Of a stretch of DNA of 64,000 nucleotides, positions 25,998 through 35,201 are shown one piece after another (the first letter of the stretch is position 1; the number at the start of each line of letters is the position of its first letter). Source of the DNA: Bradyrhizobium sp. SK17 (GTDB lineage: Bacteria; Pseudomonadota; Alphaproteobacteria; Rhizobiales; Xanthobacteraceae); contig NZ_CP025113.1 in NCBI RefSeq assembly GCF_002831585.1, positions 6,897,001-6,961,000 on the forward strand, written 5' to 3'. A program made the translations under genes and the position numbers. The notes beneath the pieces were generated by a model that was given only the letters and a program-made list of their open reading frames with translations, did no database searches and was not told the DNA's origin.

Positions 25998-27298
25998 AGC
26001 TTCCCCGGTACTGCCGATTGAGGCCATTGAAAAGCGGTCAATGTGGATATTATTTCGAACCGCCTACATGGGCGCGCCAAGAGGGATGCCCTGTCCATGC
26101 CGAAGCATTGGGGCAAGACCAAGCGATCGCTGTTGATAGAGCCGAGAATATTCTGCTGCCGGCCTTTGACAGCTGGCGATCTAACGGTCTGACCGATATG
26201 GTCCCAGCTTCCCCTGCACTTGGCACGTTCGATTGGCTGGTCAGCGTCTTCAAGGCGCACCAGAAATGGGCCGAGATCGATTTCAAGACCCAACGATTAT
26301 ATGGCCAAGGGTTAGCGCTCTTCGCAAGCCATGAATTGAGCGATGGCAGCCGCGCAGGCTCAAAGCAACTCGCTGATTTCACAAAAGGATTTGTCGACGC
26401 GATCTACGCGAACCTGCTCGTCGTCGAGCATAAAGACAAATGGGGAAAGATCGTCAAGCGTGAGCGTCGTCGGTTCGCAAATGCGGCCATGACCGCTTGC
26501 AGGAGGGCTTGGTACGTTGGTCAGCGCGCTCAAGAGGCGACTGTGCCGCCAGTCAACCCGTTCGCGCGGATGGGTCTAAAATCGCGCGGCCCCGGCCAAT
26601 CGGTGCGCGAGACGCCGACGGCAACGTGGGAAGAACTTGTTCTGTTCAGGCGAGCTGCAAGCAGATTGGGGTACCATTCGGTCGCAACCGCTGCATTGCT
26701 CTCCTGGGAATGGCTGCAACGCGAAGAACATATATTTGGCGCTTTCGAAAATGCGCACTATCGGCCGAAAGAGCGGCCCGATAGCGTGAAGATTGTGCAT
26801 CCAAAGAACGGCGAAGAAGCCTGGTGGCCGCTATTCGATGAGAGACGGCATTCATTGTTTCCTGAACTGATGGCAGAGCTTGATGCTCTCAAGGACAGAA
26901 TTGCCTTTGGATTGGTCTTTCGGCGTGATCATGCTCATCGCAAGTCATCCGATCTGGTTCCGTGGATTACTGAGCGCAAGGATCTGCGATACCTTCGGCA
27001 CGTCGTCAAAAAGATAATCATAGCAGCTGGACTGCGAAAAGAGCTATCATTCACGTCCTTTCGGCATGGTGGGTTCACGGAGGGGGCCGACAGCGATCTC
27101 ACGGATGCTGAACTACGTACCGCCGGTCGTCATCGCTCGAGACATCAGCTCCCGACCTACGCTAAGCGGACGCAGAAACAGTTGATTGCTGCTGCTAAAA
27201 AGCGCCGGGAGGAGCGAACCAGAACGGGAGCTTTGCTAGGTGGTACTCTCACTCCTATTTCTCCGATCGATTCGGTAAAGGACACTTCTGACCTCTGA
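25994..27298 (+). CDS. Tyrosine recombinase / site-specific integrase
   Basis: This 434-residue protein starts at TTG 25994, overlapping the previous stop. The C-terminal catalytic domain shows the family order: a first box with Arg243 in WEWLQREEHI, a second with Arg357-His358 in SFTSFRHGG, then GRH near 378-380 and Tyr389 in LPTYAKRT. The usual His of HxxR is Thr354, and the first box is unusual, but this variant occurs in rhizobial integrases. Residues 80-190 form the core-binding domain. It marks the right border of the accessory region: core-like metabolic genes begin about 50 bases later. Confidence 0.8.
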   Translation: MKLPRYCRLRPLKSGQCGYYFEPPTWARQEGCPVHAEALGQDQAIAVDRAENILLPAFDSWRSNGLTDMVPASPALGTFDWLVSVFKAHQKWAEIDFKTQRLYGQGLALFASHELSDGSRAGSKQLADFTKGFVDAIYANLLVVEHKDKWGKIVKRERRRFANAAMTACRRAWYVGQRAQEATVPPVNPFARMGLKSRGPGQSVRETPTATWEELVLFRRAASRLGYHSVATAALLSWEWLQREEHIFGAFENAHYRPKERPDSVKIVHPKNGEEAWWPLFDERRHSLFPELMAELDALKDRIAFGLVFRRDHAHRKSSDLVPWITERKDLRYLRHVVKKIIIAAGLRKELSFTSFRHGGFTEGADSDLTDAELRTAGRHRSRHQLPTYAKRTQKQLIAAAKKRREERTRTGALLGGTLTPISPIDSVKDTSDL

Positions 27299-27349
27299 TC
27301 GCCCAGGCACGCGCCCTATTCTCAGCTAAAGGAGTTTCAATCCTTCAGC

Positions 27350-28129
27350 CTATCGCCCCGTCCATGACGGTTTTCGCTTCTCGCCGAAGGCCTTGAGGCC
27401 TTCCTTGGCGTCCTCGGTCATCGCGAGCAGCGCGATCTGGCTCTCGGTGTAGGCGATGCTTTCGTCGAACGACATCGAGGCGATCGCGCGCATGGCGTAT
27501 TTGCCGCGACGGATCGCGGTCGGCGACTTGTCGACGATGCGGCCGATCAGCCAATCGACCTTGGCATCGAGCTCCGCCGCCGGTACGACGTGGTTGAGAA
27601 GGCCGGCGGCCTGGGCGGCGCTGGCGTCGAACGGCTCGCCGGTCAGCGCCCATTCGTTGACCAGGCGCGGCGGCGCGATCGATTGCAGCAGGCTCAGCAC
27701 CTGCATCGGAAACACGCCGACCTTCACCTCAGGCAGCCCGAAGATCACATGATCGGCGGCGACCGCCATGTCGGTCATGCACAACAGCCCCATGCCGCCC
27801 GCCATGCAGACGCCGCCGACCCGCGCGATCGCGGGCTTGGTCGCGTTCTGCGACAGCCGCAACAGGTCGGCGTAGTCGACATTCGGCCGCGAGAAATCCA
27901 TCGAGAACGCCGCGCCGCTGTTCTGCAGATCGGCGCCGGCGCAGAACGCCTTGTCTCCCGCGCCGGTCAGCACGATGACGCGCACGTCCTTGTCGTCATG
28001 GGCATCGCGATAGCCCTTGGCGATGCCTGCGATCACACCGGCATTAAGCGCGTTGCGTTTGTCCGGGCGGTTGATGGTGATCCAGAGCGCCTGCCCGCGC
28101 TTTTCCAAGAGGACGCTGTTATCGGTCAT
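27350..28129 (-). CDS. Enoyl-CoA hydratase/isomerase family protein
   Basis: This is 259 residues with crotonase features: NRPDKRNALNAGVIAGIAKG, the oxyanion-hole segment GAGDKAFCAGADLQ, and GGVCMAGGMGLLCMTDMAVA. Glu-containing FGLPEVKVGVFPMQVLS follows. The enzyme hydrates or isomerises a 2-enoyl-CoA. AGGAAAC precedes the ATG. It stands 77 bases upstream of the molybdopterin oxidoreductase stop on the same strand and may share a transcript. Confidence 0.9.
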   Translation of the reverse strand: MTDNSVLLEKRGQALWITINRPDKRNALNAGVIAGIAKGYRDAHDDKDVRVIVLTGAGDKAFCAGADLQNSGAAFSMDFSRPNVDYADLLRLSQNATKPAIARVGGVCMAGGMGLLCMTDMAVAADHVIFGLPEVKVGVFPMQVLSLLQSIAPPRLVNEWALTGEPFDASAAQAAGLLNHVVPAAELDAKVDWLIGRIVDKSPTAIRRGKYAMRAIASMSFDESIAYTESQIALLAMTEDAKEGLKAFGEKRKPSWTGR

Positions 28130-28206
28130 GTTTCCTGCCCGGTTTCTTGCTGTGAGCCGTTGTCAGCCCACATTTGCGGCAGGATCGGCGCCGACTGCAA
28201 GCAGGA

Positions 28207-30306
28207 TTATGCCGCGGCTGGCGCCTTCCTGATCCAGACCTTGTTGTCGTGGAACGCAGCACCGCCGACCGGCGCGACGGCTTCGGCCCCGGTCAGCATG
28301 TTGATGCCGCGGCCGCCGATATGCGACTTGTTCGGATGGATCGATTCGGCGATCAGCACGCCGCGGCGAACGCCATCGAACAGTTTTGCGGTCAGCGTGG
28401 TCTCGCCGCGCATGTTGCCGAGCGTCACCGCGTCACCGTCGGCGATCGAGAGTCCTGCCGCATCGTCCGGATGGATCATCACCGTCGGCGCGCCCTCGCG
28501 GGCCTGCGACGACGGCGTTTCGTTGAAACTGGTGTTGAGGAAGCTGCGCGAGGGCGACGTCGCAAGCCGGAACGGGTGCTGCGCATCCGCCTCCTCGATG
28601 ATCGTCCAGTGATCGGGCAGCGAGGGCATCTTGTCCCACGCCCCCATCAACCCTCCCGAACCGACCGGGACCTTGCCCCAATCGACCCTGAAGTGGAATT
28701 TCTTGTCAGGATGCGCAAAGCCGTCGAGATAATGCGAGGTGCGAAAATCTGGTTGCAGGTCGCGCCAGATATCGGCCTCGAGCTTCTCGATATCGCCATG
28801 GCCGCTCTTCTTCAGCGTCGCATCGATCAATTCGCGCGCCGTCATGTCGAAGCCCGGATGCACGGCGTTGAGCCGGCGGCCGAGGCCCTGCATCACCTCG
28901 TGATTGGAGCGGCACTCGCCGGGCGGATCGATCAGCTTGGGGCCGACCGAGATGTGCTGATGGCCGCCGCCGTAATAGAGGTCGTCGTGCTCCATGAACA
29001 TGGTCGCCGGCAGCACGATGTCGGCCATCTGCGCCGTCTCGGTCATGAACTGCTCGTGCACCGCGACGAACAGGTCCTCGCGGGCAAAGCCCTGTCGCAC
29101 CAGCGCCTGCTCGGGCGCCACCGTCATTGGATTGGTGTTCTGGATCAGCATCGCCTTGACCGGGCCACCGCCCTTCAGCGCCTCGGCATCGCCGGTCAGG
29201 ACGCGGCCGATCTTGGACTGATCGAGAACGCGCGTCGCGGGATCGATCGCGTCGTGGCCTTCGATGATGGATTCGTCGAAGCGCCAGATCCCGGCATTGT
29301 TGAAGAACGCACCGCCGCCCTCATATTGCCAGGCGCCGGTCACCGCGGGGATGCACAGCGCGGCGTGCATCTGGGCGGCGCCATTGCGGCTGCGGGTGAA
29401 ACCGTAGCCGAGGCGGAAGAACGAGCGCTTGGTGGTGCCGACCAGCTGCGCGAAGGCTTCGATCTCCTCGACCGGCACGCCTGAGATCGCCGACGCCCAT
29501 TCCGGCGTGCGGGTCTTCAGGTGCGCCTCCAGCTCGTCGGGGCAATCGGTATAGCGCGCCAGATAATCGCGGTCGGCCAATCCCTCGCGGAACAGCACAT
29601 GCATCACGGCGCAGGCGAACGCGCCATCGGTGCCGGGCCGCAGCAGGATCTTGATGTCGGCCTGCTTCATGGTCTCGTTGTTGTAGACGTCGATCGCCGC
29701 GATCTTGGCACCGCGCTCCTTGCGGGCGCGGGACGCGTGCGTCATCACGTTGACCTGGGTGTTGACCGGATTGGTGCCCCAGATCACGACGAGGTCGGAG
29801 ACGCCCATCTCGCGGGGATCGACGCCGGCGACCTTGCCGGTGCCGACCGCAAAGCCGATGCGCGCGATGGTCGAGCAAATCGTGCCGTAGAAGCGCGAAT
29901 ACTTCTTCACATGCGAGAGGCGATTGAGGCCGTCGCGCATCACCAGCCCCATGGTGCCGGCGTAGTAATAAGGCCAGACCGACTCGGCACCGAACTCCCG
30001 CTCGGCGGCATCGAAACGCGCCGCGATCTCGTCCAGCGCCTCGTCCCATGAAATTCGCACGAACTGGCCGGACCCCTTCGCGCCGGTCCGACGCAGCGGG
30101 TACATCAGCCGTTCGGCGTGATGGATCCGCTCCGCGTAACGCGCGACCTTGGCGCAGACGACGCCGGCGGTGTAGGTCTGCAGCTTGGAGCCGCGCACCC
30201 TACCGATCGAGCGGCCCTCGATCACCTCGACGTCGAGCGCACAGGCCGAGGGGCAGTCGTGCGGACAGGTGGAATGGCGGATGTCGACCTTGGCATGCTG
30301 GTTCAT
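28207..30306 (-). CDS. Molybdopterin-dependent oxidoreductase (formate dehydrogenase/DMSO reductase-like family)
   Basis: This is 699 residues. The N-terminal [4Fe-4S] site is Cys14, Cys18, Cys22 and Cys51 (STCPHDCPSACALDVEVIEG, then GVVCAKV). Bis-MGD binding regions follow: VIWGTNPVNTQVNVMTHASR, LLRPGTDGAFACAVMH and LIQNTNPMTVAPEQALV, with the C-terminal molydop-binding domain (VMIHPDDAAGLSIADGDAV). No Tat signal is present, so it is probably cytosolic. The substrate is unknown; the family includes formate dehydrogenases and assimilatory oxidoreductases. Genes for electron-transfer partners are not adjacent. Confidence 0.9.
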   Translation of the reverse strand: MNQHAKVDIRHSTCPHDCPSACALDVEVIEGRSIGRVRGSKLQTYTAGVVCAKVARYAERIHHAERLMYPLRRTGAKGSGQFVRISWDEALDEIAARFDAAEREFGAESVWPYYYAGTMGLVMRDGLNRLSHVKKYSRFYGTICSTIARIGFAVGTGKVAGVDPREMGVSDLVVIWGTNPVNTQVNVMTHASRARKERGAKIAAIDVYNNETMKQADIKILLRPGTDGAFACAVMHVLFREGLADRDYLARYTDCPDELEAHLKTRTPEWASAISGVPVEEIEAFAQLVGTTKRSFFRLGYGFTRSRNGAAQMHAALCIPAVTGAWQYEGGGAFFNNAGIWRFDESIIEGHDAIDPATRVLDQSKIGRVLTGDAEALKGGGPVKAMLIQNTNPMTVAPEQALVRQGFAREDLFVAVHEQFMTETAQMADIVLPATMFMEHDDLYYGGGHQHISVGPKLIDPPGECRSNHEVMQGLGRRLNAVHPGFDMTARELIDATLKKSGHGDIEKLEADIWRDLQPDFRTSHYLDGFAHPDKKFHFRVDWGKVPVGSGGLMGAWDKMPSLPDHWTIIEEADAQHPFRLATSPSRSFLNTSFNETPSSQAREGAPTVMIHPDDAAGLSIADGDAVTLGNMRGETTLTAKLFDGVRRGVLIAESIHPNKSHIGGRGINMLTGAEAVAPVGGAAFHDNKVWIRKAPAAA

Positions 30307-30429
30307 GGCCAGATTGGTACCATCAAATCCCGGCTCCGCCGAGGGGCATTATTGACCCAGCCTGGGCGAAAACCGGACAGAAGCCATGCAGCAGGCGCCC
30401 CGGATCCAACCGCTGGGCCAACCCCTCCG

Positions 30430-31500
30430 TCAGACCCGGAAGATACGGCTGTAACGCGCCTTGATCGATTCCCCTTCCCGCTCCACCGCCGCAGGGTCAT
30501 CCTTCATCGTCTTGATGTCTTTCAGCGGTCGTCGTCCAGCCTTCTCCTTGACCTGCGCGTGGACCGAGCGGAGGCCGCCGATCTCGATATTGAGCTGCTG
30601 CCCCTCACGCCCGAGCGCGAAGGATTGAAACAACCTCGCGGCGTTCGGATGCGGACAGTCCTTGAAGATGCCGTTCGGGCCGACGATGAGCGGCGACCCC
30701 TCGGTGGCGTAAACCGGCTCGACCGGGCGGCTCATCTCCTTCATCTGAAAGATGTTGTACTCGTTGCCATCGGCCATGACAGCGCGCTCGCCGAGATCGA
30801 GCTTCTTCGGCGGATCCGTCGAGGACTGCACCTGCATGATGTTCTGCTTGGCGAGCTGCTCGAAAAAGCTCCAGCCGAGATCGCGCTGCATCTGATAAGT
30901 CGCGGTCATGATGGTGCCGCTGTAGCCGGGATGCGCCTTGACGATCTTGCCCTTCCATTTCGGATCGAGCAGATCGGCAAAACTTTTTGGCGCCTCTTCG
31001 GCTTTCACGAGATTGGTGTTGTAGGCAATGATCGACAGCCAGACCCGGAAGCTGGCAAACTGACCATCCGGATCGCGATGCTCCTCCGGATAGTATTTTG
31101 CGACTTCCTCCGGGACATAAGGTGCGAGAATGCCGTCACGTTTCCAGACGATGAAATGCGCGGCGTCGGACGAGTTGACGACGTCGACCGCGTGAATGTT
31201 GCTGGAATATTCCTGGCCGACCCGCTGGAACACGCGCTCCGCGCCGGTGCGCTCGACGCGTACGCTGATGTAGGGATATTTCGCCTCGAACGCCTTCGCC
31301 AACTTCTCCGCGACCGGCAGATCGGTCGAAGTGTAATAGACGACCTCGCCTTCCTTCTTCGCTGCCTCGATCAGCGCCGGGGTCACCGGCTCGGCTGGCG
31401 GCGCCGCGGCCATTACGCGCGTCGAAAGGGCAGCCCCTGCCAGCACGGCACCGCTACCCTTCAGCATATCGCGGCGCGACAGCCCAGAATGCTTCCTCAT
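30430..31500 (-). CDS. Tat-exported extracellular solute-binding protein (family 1)
   Basis: This is 356 residues from the ATG at 31500, where the protein begins MRKHSGLSRRDMLKGSGAVL, a twin-arginine signal (SRRDMLK). The ORF extends to 31626 but that part is not signal-like. The mature protein has LIEAAKKEGEVVYYTSTDLP, ADLLDPKWKGKIVKAHPGYS and the Fe3+/spermidine-type binding fold. No permease or ATPase gene is adjacent, so it is an orphan binding protein. It lies 124 bases upstream of the molybdopterin oxidoreductase on the same strand. Confidence 0.85.
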   Translation of the reverse strand: MRKHSGLSRRDMLKGSGAVLAGAALSTRVMAAAPPAEPVTPALIEAAKKEGEVVYYTSTDLPVAEKLAKAFEAKYPYISVRVERTGAERVFQRVGQEYSSNIHAVDVVNSSDAAHFIVWKRDGILAPYVPEEVAKYYPEEHRDPDGQFASFRVWLSIIAYNTNLVKAEEAPKSFADLLDPKWKGKIVKAHPGYSGTIMTATYQMQRDLGWSFFEQLAKQNIMQVQSSTDPPKKLDLGERAVMADGNEYNIFQMKEMSRPVEPVYATEGSPLIVGPNGIFKDCPHPNAARLFQSFALGREGQQLNIEIGGLRSVHAQVKEKAGRRPLKDIKTMKDDPAAVEREGESIKARYSRIFRV

Positions 31501-31780
31501 ATGGTTCCCCGCACGCGATGACGAAGTTGAGTACACCGTCGTCCCGCCGTTATTCCGACACGTGAAGACGGAGTCCGTCGTCGACGGACGCTTCAGGTTG
31601 CAGCGAGACTCTTGAGGGAGAAACAAGACTAAAGTTGGGGGAAAACATCATCGCAAGGACTGGGATTGCGCCGGACCAAGCGGATCAACACTGCGCGACA
31701 CGCACCGCGTGTAGCCTTGCGGCAGTCAACCCCCGTCCTTACGCTCCCCGTCCATAACAAGACCAAGGGAGACGAACGTC

Positions 31781-32857
31781 ATGGCGACGAGACGGGATGT
31801 GCTGAAGGCAGCAGCCGGCATCGTGTTTTGCAGTTGCGGGCTGATGCACAATGCGAATGCACAACAATCGCGCCAAAAGCTGCCGGTCACCGTCAATGGC
31901 AAGCGTGTCAAGACGATCGACATCCACGCGCATTGCCACTTCCGCGAGGCGGGAGCCCTGCTCGGCGCGGACGCCGCAAGGTTTCAATTGCCGCCGGTCA
32001 ACGGCGCCGCGGAGGCCTTCATCGCGATCGACAAGCGCCTGGCTGCAATGGACGCGCAGGCCGTCGACATGGAGGTGCTCTCGATCAATCCGTTCTGGTA
32101 CGACCGCGATCGCGATCTCGCCGCGAAGATCGTGAAAATCCAGAATGAAAAGCTCGCCGAACTCTGCGCCGCGAAGCCCGACCGGTTCGCGGCTTTCGCC
32201 TCGCTGACGCTGCAAGCGCCCGATCTCGCGGCGCAGGAACTGGAGACGGCGATCAAGAAGCAGGGCCTGAAAGGGGCGGCGATCGGCGGTGTCGTCGATG
32301 GCGTCGAGTTCTCCGATCCGAAATTTCATCCGGTATGGGCCAGGGCCGAGGAACTCGGTGTCCCCCTGTTCATCCATCCGCAGGGCATGCCCGAATTGAA
32401 CAAGCGGCTGTCAGGCAATGGTTGGCTGGGCAACACCATTGCCAACCCGCTCGAGACCACGATCGCGCTCTCTCATCTGATCTTCGAAGGCACGCTGGAC
32501 CGCTTCCCGGGATTGAAGATCATCGCCGCACATGGCGGCGGCTACCTCCCCTCCGACCGCTCGGACCATGCCTGCCTGGTCGGTCCGAAGGGATGCAATC
32601 CGGAGATCAAGCTCCGGAAGGCACCGACGGAGTATCTGAAGCAGATCTATTTCGATTCCCTGATCTTCACGCCTGAAGCCATCCGGCATCTTGCCGCCCA
32701 GGTCGGCGCCGGCCAGATCGTGTTGGGAAGCGACTATCCCTATCCATGGCAACTGGCACCGGTCGACCACATCTTCGCCTGCTCGTCTTTGAGCGACGAC
32801 GAAAAAGCCAACATTCTTGGACGGACCGCAGCAAAGCTGCTCGACATTGTCGCGTAA
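31781..32857 (+). CDS. Tat-exported amidohydrolase, ACMSD-like (amidohydrolase_2)
   Basis: This is 358 residues with a twin-arginine signal (MATRRDVLKAAAGIVFCSCG). Metal ligands are visible at His49-x-His51 (IDIHAHCHF), then FIHPQGMP, IAAHGGGYLP and Asp in VLGSDYPYPW, the order of TIM-barrel decarboxylase/hydrolases related to ACMSD. The reaction is either hydrolysis or non-oxidative decarboxylation; export to the periplasm is unusual for decarboxylases. AAGGGAGA precedes the ATG. It is divergent from the solute-binding gene (31500), suggesting shared control. Confidence 0.88.
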   Translation: MATRRDVLKAAAGIVFCSCGLMHNANAQQSRQKLPVTVNGKRVKTIDIHAHCHFREAGALLGADAARFQLPPVNGAAEAFIAIDKRLAAMDAQAVDMEVLSINPFWYDRDRDLAAKIVKIQNEKLAELCAAKPDRFAAFASLTLQAPDLAAQELETAIKKQGLKGAAIGGVVDGVEFSDPKFHPVWARAEELGVPLFIHPQGMPELNKRLSGNGWLGNTIANPLETTIALSHLIFEGTLDRFPGLKIIAAHGGGYLPSDRSDHACLVGPKGCNPEIKLRKAPTEYLKQIYFDSLIFTPEAIRHLAAQVGAGQIVLGSDYPYPWQLAPVDHIFACSSLSDDEKANILGRTAAKLLDIVA

Positions 32858-32928
32858 CCACGACAGCCGGCTGCCGAACAATCCGATTGCCGACGTCGCG
32901 CCTCGGCGTACGCCGCTGTTATCGAGCC

Positions 32929-33198
32929 TCAGTAGGCTTTCACTGTGCGTATTTGGTTGCCGGGTTGAGCGACGGGCGCCGGCTCGGCAATCGCGGGCGC
33001 CGGATCGGTGTCGACCGAGTTGGTCAAGGCGAACTCAGCCTGTGCCGCGTCCGATATCCATTTGACCGCGGCCGGGTGACTGACCAGCATCCCGATCAAC
33101 GCAATCACAACGAGCACCGGCAAGGCGATGAGCTTGATGCTGAAGCTCTGGTAATTGCTTTCCGGGTCCTGCTGTCGCTTGTCGAAAGAGCCCTGCAT
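32929..33198 (-). CDS. Small single-pass membrane protein, unknown
   Basis: This is 89 residues from the ATG at 33198, with GGAGGAATCC directly upstream. One membrane helix (IKLIALPVLVVIALIGMLV) is followed by a Pro/Ala-rich C-terminal tail (PAPAIAEPAPVAQPG) that should be periplasmic. No family recognised. Confidence 0.7.
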   Translation of the reverse strand: MQGSFDKRQQDPESNYQSFSIKLIALPVLVVIALIGMLVSHPAAVKWISDAAQAEFALTNSVDTDPAPAIAEPAPVAQPGNQIRTVKAY

Positions 33199-33335
33199 GG
33201 ATTCCTCCACGTTGCGGATGCGCTCCCCCGAAGCGTGACTTACCGCAGCGCACGCAAGGCCGATGTGAATGGTTTCACAGGCTTGGCCAGCTCACCGTTT
33301 CGTGAAATGCCTGATCGGCCACGCAGCCGGGATGA

Positions 33336-34079
33336 CTACTCGCCATCGTCAGCGCCAGCGTCGACCAATTCCTGAAGCGACCCGGGCTTCAGCACGACAA
33401 TCGCGCCATGTTCAAGCCGCACCCAACCGCGTGTCGCCCATGCCCGGAGTTGCTTGTTGATGCTCTCGCGCGTCATGCCGACCATCTCGCTGATCTCTTG
33501 CTGGGTGATCGAGATGGTGCGCCCCTGCGGCTCACGCTTGTGCTTGTCGCTGAGACGGAGCAGCGCGCTGGCAAGGCGGCCGGGCAGATCCTGCAAGATG
33601 ACCTGCTCGACCTGGTCGCTGGTCCGGCGCAACCGCTCGCACAGCAATTCGATGAACTTCATCGCAAGCGACGGCTGGCTGCGCACGAACGGAATGAACT
33701 CGCGCCGGTCGATGACGAACAGCTCGCAATTGGTGTTGGCCGTGGCATCGGCGGTCCGCGACAGGCCGTCGAGCAGCGCGATCTCCCCGAAGATCTCTCC
33801 AGCCTCGATCAGGTTGAGAATGGCGTTGCGGCCTTCCGGCGACGAGATGCTGATCTTCACGGTGCCCGAGATGACCGCAATCAGGCTCGTGCCGGGATCG
33901 CCCTTGGAAAAGATCATCGTGCCGCGCTTCAGCGTGATGTGCTTGGCGTAGCGGCAGAGTTGATCGAATGCTTCAGGCTCGAGATCGGCGAAGTAAGGAT
34001 GCTTGCGCAGCACCGACAGCTTGTTGCTCGAGAACGACGACGCGCCGGCAGTTCGTTCTATGGGCGGCGCACCGGTCAT
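33336..34079 (-). CDS. Crp/Fnr family transcriptional regulator
   Basis: This is about 247 residues from the ATG at 34079; the frame extends to 34145 and neither start has a strong ribosome site. The cyclic-nucleotide-binding domain is complete: ITLKRGTMIFSKGDPGTSLI, GEIFGEIALLDGLSRTADAT with the phosphate-binding GEIALLDG. The winged HTH (ISITQQEISEMVGMTRESIN, KQLRAWATRGWVRLE) is well preserved. The intact GEIA(L)-type cassette suggests cAMP or a similar ligand, unlike the Crp at 5153. A metallophosphoesterase of the CpdA type lies 280 bases away, but in another operon. Confidence 0.9.
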   Translation of the reverse strand: MTGAPPIERTAGASSFSSNKLSVLRKHPYFADLEPEAFDQLCRYAKHITLKRGTMIFSKGDPGTSLIAVISGTVKISISSPEGRNAILNLIEAGEIFGEIALLDGLSRTADATANTNCELFVIDRREFIPFVRSQPSLAMKFIELLCERLRRTSDQVEQVILQDLPGRLASALLRLSDKHKREPQGRTISITQQEISEMVGMTRESINKQLRAWATRGWVRLEHGAIVVLKPGSLQELVDAGADDGE

Positions 34080-34358
34080 TGTGATCCAAACTGATTGTGT
34101 TGCGTTCGATCGGCCCACCACCTGCGTGGACACCGACAAAGCCATCGATCAATGAAAGCGGAGAGAACTATAGCCCCAGCGAGGCCCTACAGCAACCAAG
34201 GCCCCAGCCACTCACACGGCCAGACGAAATCCGGCAAAGTACAATTTGGAATAAATAAACGCCTAGTTGCAACGCTCAATTGCAGTCAGTCGCCGCACCC
34301 AATTTGAGCAACCGGCGACAATCCCGTCTGGCGGAACATATCTGTGGGGTCGCCCCGC

Positions 34359-35198
34359 CTACAGCAGCTTGCCGTCGGGCCCGAAGAACGGGTGCGGCCC
34401 GTCAAACTGACCGATCGGGACCTGGTGCGTGACCAGCTGCCCAAAGCCTTCTCCGGGAAACCACGTATGCAGGTGAAACGCAGGCGGTTCCACCCTGAAC
34501 GAAGGCTCTCGCAGTTGCCCGAGATCCAGGTCGACCGCGTGGTTCGGGGCGGGGCACAATGTCACGGGAATGCCAGCGAAGGTGGTGAGCATGGCACGAT
34601 GAACGTGCCCACACCCGATCAGCTGCACGCGCGGGTGACGCCTGACGATTCTCGCCAGCTCTTCGGCATTGAAGAGATCTTGCCGATCCATGTGCCAGAT
34701 GCCGCCCTTGAACGGCGGGTGATGCAGGAAGAGCAGCGCGGGCCGGTCGACCGCGGTCGCCAGCGCCGCGTCCAGCCATTGCAACGTCGACGCCTCGAGC
34801 GCGCCATGCGGCTTCCCGGCGACACTCGAATCGAGCAGCAGGAGATCGATACCGTCGACCTCGATCTTCTGATCGAGCGGGCCCGTCGCGTGGGCATAGG
34901 GTGCCGATGGAAACGCGGCGCGCATCCAAGCCCGCGAGTCGTGATTGCCAGGAACGCCGGCAAACGGCACGCGCAGCGGCGCGAGCAACCGCTTGAGATG
35001 GTCGTATTCCTCGACCGACGGCGTATCGACGAGGTCGCCGGAGATGACGACGAAATCGGGCGCCGGCGCGAATGCGTTCAGCGCAGCGACACAGCTTTCA
35101 AGCGCCTTGGCGGTATCGACCCGGCCATACGCCAACGCATCGGGCGGCTTGATGTGGAGATCGGAGATCTGGGCGATCAGGATCGGCTTCGATGACAT
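34359..35198 (-). CDS. Metallophosphoesterase (CpdA/Icc-like phosphodiesterase)
   Basis: This is 279 residues with all calcineurin-like metal motifs: Asp13-x-His15 (ISDLHIKPP), Asp55 (SGDLVDTP), Asn85-His86 (GVPGNHDSR), His in LFLHHPPF, and GCGHVHRAM. It hydrolyses a phosphodiester or monoester with two metal ions. It starts 3 bases after the stop of the ATPase gene and is last in a five-gene importer operon, so the transporter may import a phosphodiester or phosphonate that this enzyme cleaves in the cytosol. No signal peptide is present. Confidence 0.9.
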   Translation of the reverse strand: MSSKPILIAQISDLHIKPPDALAYGRVDTAKALESCVAALNAFAPAPDFVVISGDLVDTPSVEEYDHLKRLLAPLRVPFAGVPGNHDSRAWMRAAFPSAPYAHATGPLDQKIEVDGIDLLLLDSSVAGKPHGALEASTLQWLDAALATAVDRPALLFLHHPPFKGGIWHMDRQDLFNAEELARIVRRHPRVQLIGCGHVHRAMLTTFAGIPVTLCPAPNHAVDLDLGQLREPSFRVEPPAFHLHTWFPGEGFGQLVTHQVPIGQFDGPHPFFGPDGKLL

Positions 35199-35201
35199 CG
35201 A

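Noticed and set aside
28174..31521. Long plus-strand ORFs (436 and 467 codons)
   Set aside because: They are mirror frames of the molybdopterin oxidoreductase and solute-binding genes in G+C-rich DNA; composition is Arg/His/Asp-rich as expected for shadows.
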